From: Elusimicrobia bacterium GWC2_64_44
Lineage (GTDB): Bacteria > Elusimicrobiota > Elusimicrobia > Elusimicrobiales > UBA9959
Assembly: GCA_001799845.1 (NCBI GenBank)
Contig: MGUG01000054.1
Span: forward strand, 3,393-67,392
Direction of reading: 5' to 3'
Length of the DNA stretch: 64,000 nt
Shown: positions 60,311 to 64,000 of the stretch, piece by piece
Layout: the number at the start of each line of letters is the position of its first letter
How positions within the stretch are numbered: position 1 is the stretch's first letter
Notes under the pieces: model-generated
Seen by the model: the letters and a program-made list of their open reading frames with translations, nothing else
Databases searched by the model: none
Told to the model about the DNA's origin: nothing
Program-made: the position numbers and the translations under genes

Positions 60311-62193
60311 TGGCCCTGCTCGACCGCATCAAGGGCTCGGCCGACCTTAAACGCCTGCCGCTCGCGGACCTGCCCGCGCTGGCAGGCGAGGTCCGCCGGC
60401 TGATAGTGGAAGGGGTAAGCCGCACCGGCGGGCACCTCTCCTCCAGCCTGGGCGCCACCGACCTGATCCTGGCGCTGCACTACGTCTTCGACACCCCGCG
60501 CGACCGACTGGTCTTTGACACCGGGCACCAGGCCTACGCGCACAAGATCCTGACCGGCCGCGCGGATAAGTTCCACTCCATACGCACGCGCGGCGGGCTT
60601 TCCGGTTTTTTGAAACGCTACGAATCCGAGTACGACGCCTTCGGCGCAGGCCACGCCTCCACGGCCCTGTCGGCCGCGGCCGGCATGGCCGCCGCGCGGG
60701 ACCAGGCGGGGGACGGGCGCAAGGTGGTGGCGATAGTGGCCGACGGGGCTATGACCGGCGGCATGGCCTGGGAGGCCATGCAGAACATCGGCCACCTCGG
60801 CACGGACATGCTGGTCGTGCTCAACGACAACCAGATGTTCATCTCCGAGCGGGTGGGCCGGCTGGGCCACCTCCTCACCAAGATGCTCACCCGCGGCGCG
60901 GTGCAGCGCGCCGTGCGGCGCACGGAGCTCTTCCTGGCCCGCTTCCCCAAGCGCGGCCGCGTGATCCGCCGCGTCATCAAGCGCCTGCGCGTGCTGCTTT
61001 TTCCCGGCATGATCTTCGAGGAGATGGGCTTCGCCTACTTCGGGCCGGTGGACGGCCACAACCTGCCCGAGCTGGTGGCCGGGCTCGGCCACGTGAAGGA
61101 CCTCAAGGGCCCCGTGCTGCTGCACGTGGTCACCAAGAAGGGGCGCGGCTACGAGCCGGCCGAGGACTCCCCGATAGAATTCCACGGCACGCCCAAGTTC
61201 GACATCGAGACGGGTGCGGCCAAAAAAGCGGGGGCCGCCGCGCCGGGCGCGCCCACCTTCACTGCCGTCTTCGGGCGCACCCTGGCCGAGCTGGCCGCGA
61301 AGGACCCCAAGATCTGCGCCATCACCGCGGCCATGCCCGAAGGCACCGGCCTGGACCTCTTCCGCGACCGGTTCCCGGCGCGCTATTACGACGTCGGCAT
61401 CGCGGAGGCGCACGCCGTAACTTTCGCAGCCGGCCTCGCCGCGGAAGGGATGAAACCGGTAGTGGCCATCTATTCTTCGTTCATGCAGCGCGCCTTCGAC
61501 CAGGTGCAGCACGATGTGTCGCTGCAGCGGCTGCCGGTAGTGATCGCCATGGACCGCGCCGGCCTGGTGGGCGAGGACGGCCCCACGCACCACGGGGTGT
61601 TCGACCTGTCCCTGTTCCGGCTGGTGCCGGACCTGGTGATCATGGCTCCGGCCGACGAGAACGAGCTGCGCCACATGCTGGCCACGGCGCTTGCCTGCGG
61701 GCAGCCCGCCCTGCTGCGCTACCCGCGCGGCCGCGGCTTCGGCGTGCCGCTGGACCCGGAGCCGCAAGCCATCCCCCTGGGCAAAGGGCGCCTGCTGTCG
61801 CGTGGCCGCGACCTGAATTTCCTCGCCATCGGCAACCGCGTCCATCCCGCGCTGAAGGCGGCAGAGCTCCTGCAGGCCTACGGCATCGAGGCCGGCGTGG
61901 CCGACATGCGCTTCGCGAAGCCGCTCGACGGAGAGCTCATCCGGCTCCTGGCCGCGGCCGGCCCCGTGGTGACGGTGGAGGACAACGCGCTGGCCGGCGG
62001 CTTCGGCTCGGCGGTGCTGGAATACCTCAACGCCGAGGGGCTGCAGGCGCGCGTGCTGCGGCTCGGCATTCCCGACGAGTACGTGGAGCAGGGCAAGCCG
62101 GACGAACTGTACGCCGACACCGGCCTCACCGCCGAGAAACTGGCCGGGGCGGCCTCGGCCTGGCTGGCCGGCAGCAGCGCCGTAAAAATTTAG
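60310..62193 (+). CDS. dxs: 1-deoxy-D-xylulose-5-phosphate synthase
   Basis: A 627-residue thiamine-diphosphate enzyme joining pyruvate and glyceraldehyde 3-phosphate, the first step of the MEP pathway. GHLSSSLGATDLILALHYVF and DTGHQAYAHKILTGR are N-terminal signatures. The ThDP motif is VADGAMTGGMAWEAMQN...VLNDNQM; Ala144 replaces the first Gly of the usual GDG. The transketolase pyrimidine domain (YDVGIAEAHAVTFAAGLA, DRAGLVGEDGPTHHG) and the C-terminal domain (VEDNALAGGFGSAV) are complete. The only oddity is the ADG substitution. Confidence 0.96.
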   Translation: MALLDRIKGSADLKRLPLADLPALAGEVRRLIVEGVSRTGGHLSSSLGATDLILALHYVFDTPRDRLVFDTGHQAYAHKILTGRADKFHSIRTRGGLSGFLKRYESEYDAFGAGHASTALSAAAGMAAARDQAGDGRKVVAIVADGAMTGGMAWEAMQNIGHLGTDMLVVLNDNQMFISERVGRLGHLLTKMLTRGAVQRAVRRTELFLARFPKRGRVIRRVIKRLRVLLFPGMIFEEMGFAYFGPVDGHNLPELVAGLGHVKDLKGPVLLHVVTKKGRGYEPAEDSPIEFHGTPKFDIETGAAKKAGAAAPGAPTFTAVFGRTLAELAAKDPKICAITAAMPEGTGLDLFRDRFPARYYDVGIAEAHAVTFAAGLAAEGMKPVVAIYSSFMQRAFDQVQHDVSLQRLPVVIAMDRAGLVGEDGPTHHGVFDLSLFRLVPDLVIMAPADENELRHMLATALACGQPALLRYPRGRGFGVPLDPEPQAIPLGKGRLLSRGRDLNFLAIGNRVHPALKAAELLQAYGIEAGVADMRFAKPLDGELIRLLAAAGPVVTVEDNALAGGFGSAVLEYLNAEGLQARVLRLGIPDEYVEQGKPDELYADTGLTAEKLAGAASAWLAGSSAVKI

Positions 62194-62218
62194 TCAAGGA
62201 ACAGCTTAAGGAGTCATC

Positions 62219-63091
62219 GTGAACAAGAAACCCAAGATCAGCAAGGAAGTTCTGGCGCTGCGCAGGGCCAAGGCGTACCGTAAGGCCTACCTGGACCCGG
62301 AATTCCTCAGCAGCGACGCCATGCGGCCGGTCCGCCTGCAGCTCGAGCTGCAGAAGCCGGAGATGACGCTGACGGAGCACGGCGTTAAGTCCACCGTCGT
62401 GGTTTTTGGCAGCGCCCGCATCTGGGATCGTGAGCAATCCGAGGCCCGCATCAGCGAGGTGAAGGCGCAGCTGCGCAAGGACCCGAAGAACCCGGTCCTT
62501 AAGAACAAGCTGGCCTCCGTGGAGCGCCTGCGCAGGTCCACCAAGTACTACGACGCGGCCCGCGACTTCGGCCGGCTGGTCTCGCAGTCCGAAGTGTTCA
62601 GCGACCGCAAGCTGGTGGTGGTCACCGGCGGCGGCCCCGGCATCATGGAGGCCGCCAACCGCGGCGCGCACGACGCCGGCGCCAAGAACATCGGCCTCAA
62701 CATCACGCTGGACATGGAGCAGGGCCCCAACCCGTACGTCTCTCCCGAGTTCTGCTTCCGGTTCCACTACTTCGCGATACGCAAGATGCATTTCGTCATG
62801 CGGGCCCGCGCGCTGGTGGCTTTCCCCGGCGGCTTCGGCACCATGGACGAACTGTTCGAGGTGCTGACGCTGGTGCAGACCGGCAAGAAGACCCGCCTGC
62901 CCATAATCCTGGTCGGCAAGGATTACTGGACCGATGTGATAAACTTCCCCAACATGGCCAAGTGGGGCTATATCTCCACGGAGGACCTCAAGCTGTTCTC
63001 CTACGCCGAGACCGGCGCGGAGATCCTCGCCCACATAGAGGCCTTCTACAAAGCCAACCACCCGCTGGTCAACGGGAAGGCGCGCAAGTGA
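62219..63091 (+). CDS. LOG-family protein (TIGR00730, lysine decarboxylase-like fold)
   Basis: A 290-residue protein with the Rossmann-like LOG fold. VVVFGSARIWDREQSEARI at the N terminus, VVTGGGPGIMEAANRGAHDAGAKNIGLNI, and FPGGFGTMDELFEVLTLVQTGK (PGGxGTxxE) are its nucleotide and catalytic motifs. LOG enzymes hydrolyse nucleoside 5'-monophosphates to base plus ribose 5-phosphate; this longer form is common in bacteria and may recycle AMP or modified nucleotides. A GTG start at 62219 is supported by TAAGGAG. It overlaps the next gene by 4 nt. Confidence 0.9.
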   Translation: MNKKPKISKEVLALRRAKAYRKAYLDPEFLSSDAMRPVRLQLELQKPEMTLTEHGVKSTVVVFGSARIWDREQSEARISEVKAQLRKDPKNPVLKNKLASVERLRRSTKYYDAARDFGRLVSQSEVFSDRKLVVVTGGGPGIMEAANRGAHDAGAKNIGLNITLDMEQGPNPYVSPEFCFRFHYFAIRKMHFVMRARALVAFPGGFGTMDELFEVLTLVQTGKKTRLPIILVGKDYWTDVINFPNMAKWGYISTEDLKLFSYAETGAEILAHIEAFYKANHPLVNGKARK

Positions 63092-63372
63092 GCCGCGGGC
63101 GCGCAGCGGCGGCCGTGGGCCTGGCGGTCGTATCCGCCGGGCTCGCGGCCGCCGCCGCCGCGCTCATAGCTTTCTATCCGCCGCCGTCCACCTTCGCGGC
63201 GCTCTACCCTGCCGACAACGGGCATGTGCGCCCGGGCCGCTTCGCGGCGCCTGCCTGCAACGGCGTGCAGTGCCGCCTCTGCCCTTGGGACTGCTTTCTG
63301 CCGGAGGGCGCGCGCGGCCGCTGCAATGTGCGCGTCAACCACGGCGGGAAGATCAAGACGCTGGTCTACTAG
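63088..63372 (+). CDS. Truncated AmmeMemoRadiSam radical-SAM N-terminal segment, membrane anchored
   Basis: A 94-residue product starting at GTG 63088 (GTGA overlap with the LOG gene). One hydrophobic helix (AVGLAVVSAGLAAAAAALIAF) leads to a Cys-rich end. CRLCPWDCFLPEGARGRCNV...KIKTLVY matches the start of AmmeMemoRadiSam-system radical SAM enzymes, which normally run on for 250 more residues, including the CxxxCxxC cluster. Here a TAG at 63370-63372 ends it and the MEMO gene starts 22 nt later. Either a gene remnant or a genuine short metal-binding membrane protein. No frame downstream before 63394 holds the missing part. Confidence 0.65.
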   Translation: MSRGRAAAAVGLAVVSAGLAAAAAALIAFYPPPSTFAALYPADNGHVRPGRFAAPACNGVQCRLCPWDCFLPEGARGRCNVRVNHGGKIKTLVY

Positions 63373-63393
63373 CTGGCCGCCCCGGTGCGTGCA

Positions 63394-64000
63394 GTGAAAA
63401 AAACTATCCAGACCCTGTTCTTAGCCGCGCTGGCGCTGTTCGCAGCGCGGCCGGTCTTTGCGCGTGAGGCCTCGGCGGCGGGGAAATTCTATCCGGCCGA
63501 CCCGGCCGAGCTGGCGCGTACCGTGGATAAATACCTGGTCCCCTCCGGGCGGACCAGGCCGGCCGGGACGGTAGCGGCCGTGCTGGCCCCGCACGCCGGG
63601 TACGAGTTTTCCGGGCGCCTGGCCGGCATGTCTTACTGGTTCGCCGGGGACGACTACGAGACGGTGGTGATCCTCGCCACCGGCCATACCGAGGGGGTGA
63701 AGGGCGCCGCGCTGCTGGCCTCCGACTTCTATGAAACGCCCCTGGGCAGGGTGCAGCCGGACCGGGAGCTCGCCGCGGCGCTGGTCAAGGCCAGCCCGCT
63801 CTTCGAGGACAAACCGTCCGCGCACCTGCGCGAGCACGCCGTGGAAGTGCAGCTCCCTTTCCTGCAGCGCAAGCTGAAAAAACCCTTCAAGCTCCTCGCC
63901 GCCACGCTCAATACCGGCGACCCCGCCGCGCGGCGGGAGATAGGGACCGCGCTCGCCGCCGCCCTGAAAGGCCGGAAGGCGCTCCTCGTGATCTCGGCGG
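63394..64000 (+). CDS. AmmeMemoRadiSam system protein B (MEMO1 family), partial
   Basis: An open frame running off the window, at least 202 residues. A signal peptide-like start (MKKTIQTLFLAALALFAARPVFA, from GTG 63394) is followed by the MEMO core: AGKFYPADPAELARTVDKYL, VLAPHAGYEFSGRLAG, ILATGHTEGVKGAALLASDFYETPLG and LREHAVEVQLPFLQ. Bacterial members occur with an AMMECR1 protein and a radical SAM enzyme in a system of unknown task. Export of a MEMO protein is uncommon. An in-frame GTG at 63385 is a possible alternative start. Confidence 0.85.
   Translation, partial: MKKTIQTLFLAALALFAARPVFAREASAAGKFYPADPAELARTVDKYLVPSGRTRPAGTVAAVLAPHAGYEFSGRLAGMSYWFAGDDYETVVILATGHTEGVKGAALLASDFYETPLGRVQPDRELAAALVKASPLFEDKPSAHLREHAVEVQLPFLQRKLKKPFKLLAATLNTGDPAARREIGTALAAALKGRKALLVISA

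Overview
The window is about 64 kb of GC-rich bacterial chromosome from a Gram-negative organism. Outer-membrane barrels, OmpA-type peptidoglycan-binding proteins, lipoproteins and MurB are all present. No rRNA, tRNA or CRISPR locus was seen, so taxonomy is inferred from gene content. PorV/PorQ-family proteins, a C-terminal FlgD/T9SS-like domain, an AmmeMemoRadiSam cluster, a fused FeoA-FeoB and many secreted proteases would suit an anaerobic or fermentative Elusimicrobiota-like lineage. That placement is tentative.

Layout. 1-343: end of a palindromic repeat pair. 378-8045 (minus): an unknown gene with cyuA (cysteine desulfidase), an MFS transporter, FeoAB iron uptake with a DtxR regulator and its likely operator, then a small membrane protein, a beta-hydroxyacid dehydrogenase and RluE. 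8096-15483: RNase D, a repeat island, a YgiQ radical SAM protein, an outer-membrane protein, ornithine aminotransferase, an EamA permease and MurB. 15504-21467: a 1987-residue alpha-2-macroglobulin, followed by a second repeat island. 22268-26906: a secretion cassette (secreted fibronectin-like protein, M64-like metalloprotease with a C-terminal FlgD-like domain, PorV protein). 26896-35339: glycosyltransferase, WD40 protein, nucleoside transporter, signal peptidase I, NagZ-type GH3 enzyme, CsgG-VWA protein and ApbE. 35391-50180: peptide, nucleoside and glycan turnover (asparaginase-like, M18, M1-M28-PDZ, DeoB-like, DUF4015, pullulanase) with redox and RNA-modification genes.

The most unusual locus is 51704-56321 (minus), five tightly packed genes. 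They encode an exported FliF-tail/FliG fusion in one polypeptide, a MotA/PomA-type stator subunit, two different MotB-like OmpA-domain proteins and a TPR protein. No flagellar filament, hook, export or chemotaxis gene is in the window. It looks like a minimal ion-driven rotary or force-generating machine, perhaps serving gliding, secretion or envelope energisation. Beyond it lie a C11 protease, a third repeat island, a second PorV protein, IspA-Dxs isoprenoid synthesis, a LOG-family protein and the start of an AmmeMemoRadiSam cluster in which the radical-SAM gene appears cut down to its N-terminal cysteine segment.

Two genome-wide habits show up. First, five intergenic places hold large imperfect palindromes. 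These include two identical 138-bp copies, mosaics that share internal modules, and recurrent pairing of two palindrome types. Second, many genes have a -10-like hexamer only 5-9 nt before the ATG and no ribosome binding site, which suggests common leaderless transcription.
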